Shown here one piece after another: positions 12,747-12,945 of a stretch of DNA of 12,945 nt. The notes beneath the pieces were generated by a model, which was given only the letters and a program-made list of their open reading frames with translations, did no database searches and had not been told where the DNA came from. Position 1 is the first letter of the stretch; the number at the start of each line of letters is the position of its first letter. The DNA lies in contig CABUZF010000018.1 of the NCBI GenBank assembly GCA_902495985.1, positions 1 through 12,945 of the forward strand, written 5' to 3'. Source of the stretch: an uncultured Collinsella sp. GTDB taxonomy: Bacteria; Actinomycetota; Coriobacteriia; Coriobacteriales; Coriobacteriaceae. Position numbers and translations under genes: made by a program.

Positions 12747-12945
12747 AGAGTCCTCGCATAAGAAGGTAGTTTGCTGCCATGATTTTAGTCCGATATGGAG
12801 ATTAGGCTATATCCTTGTCCGCTCGGGGCGTTAAGATGGCCCGAATTCGGTCGTTTGCGCTCGCTCGGGGTATACTTTCGACTATATACGGTTCTAATGT
12901 GCATGCATTGGGCCTATTTGTCGGATTATGGATGTGGAGCGCACA
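12747..12945. other. Intergenic region with possible divergent promoters, to the window edge
   Basis: No complete gene is seen. Two TTGTC motifs occur on the plus strand (12815-12819 and 12919-12923), the first at 12-bp spacing from TAAGAT at 12832-12837. There are two short palindromes, CCGAATTCGG (12841-12850) and TGCATGCA (12900-12907), and a TATACT at 12871-12876 without a good -35 box. An ATG at 12928 opens a plus-strand frame to the edge (M D V E R T), but with only six codons and no ribosome binding site it cannot be called as a gene. Confidence 0.35.
12806..12834 (-). promoter_or_regulatory. Possible promoter of the WYL gene pair
   Basis: On the minus strand TTAACG (12829-12834) and TATAGC (12806-12811) are spaced by 17 bp. 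Each matches the sigma70 consensus at four of six positions. The distance to the WYL start codon (about 60 bp) is reasonable. This is a weak match, listed because nothing better was seen on this strand. Confidence 0.3.

Noticed and set aside
12919..12940. TTGTCGG at the right edge as a full RecA-NDp-type promoter
   Set aside because: The TAnnnT element is missing at the right distance, and the sequence runs off the window.

Overview
The window looks like the replication-origin neighbourhood of a Gram-positive actinobacterium, most likely a member of the Coriobacteriia such as Collinsella. The assignment is by inference. It rests on the order rpmH-rnpA-yidD-yidC-jag-rsmG-parA-parB, on a paired PafB/PafC-like WYL regulator, and on mixed but mostly high GC. 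No rRNA, tRNA, insertion sequence, prophage or CRISPR array was seen.

Layout. At the left edge is the N-terminal part of an unrecognised gene on the minus strand (1-247). It is divided from rpmH by an AT-rich spacer with two perfect 14-bp direct repeats resembling DnaA boxes, a candidate oriC or part of one. A strong promoter (TTGACA-N18-TACAAT) then drives a plus-strand run: rpmH (ribosomal protein L34), rnpA (RNase P protein), yidD and yidC (membrane protein insertion) and khpB/jag (RNA-binding KH-R3H protein). This run ends at a strong intrinsic terminator (2742-2771). The next run is rsmG, three perfect parS sites spaced exactly 39 bp apart, parA, parB and a small membrane-anchored protein overlapping the end of parB, closed by a second terminator (5662-5702). 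This middle block is visibly lower in GC than the sequence on either side.

Right part. rlmN lies on the minus strand with its own terminator, and a degenerate fourth parS-like site sits between that terminator and the rlmN stop codon. Divergent from rlmN, a plus-strand pair codes for D-Ala-D-Ala ligase (ddl) and a 964-residue fusion of a DEDDh exonuclease with a DinG/XPD-type helicase. The helicase gene runs tail to tail into two overlapping minus-strand WYL-domain regulators whose order and sequence pattern resemble mycobacterial PafB and PafC. The last 199 bases are a presumed divergent promoter region.

How they fit together. The left half combines ribosome and tRNA maturation, membrane insertion and chromosome partitioning, the usual set near bacterial origins. 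ParA, ParB and the parS cluster form a complete partition module about 3 kb from the putative origin. The right half joins wall synthesis with a nuclease-helicase and a likely DNA-damage regulator pair. Nothing here is an obvious new defence or mobile system. The points most worth a second look are the evenly spaced parS cluster, the stray parS-like site, the small membrane protein translated together with parB, the twin palindromes, and the PafBC-like pair beside the DinG fusion.
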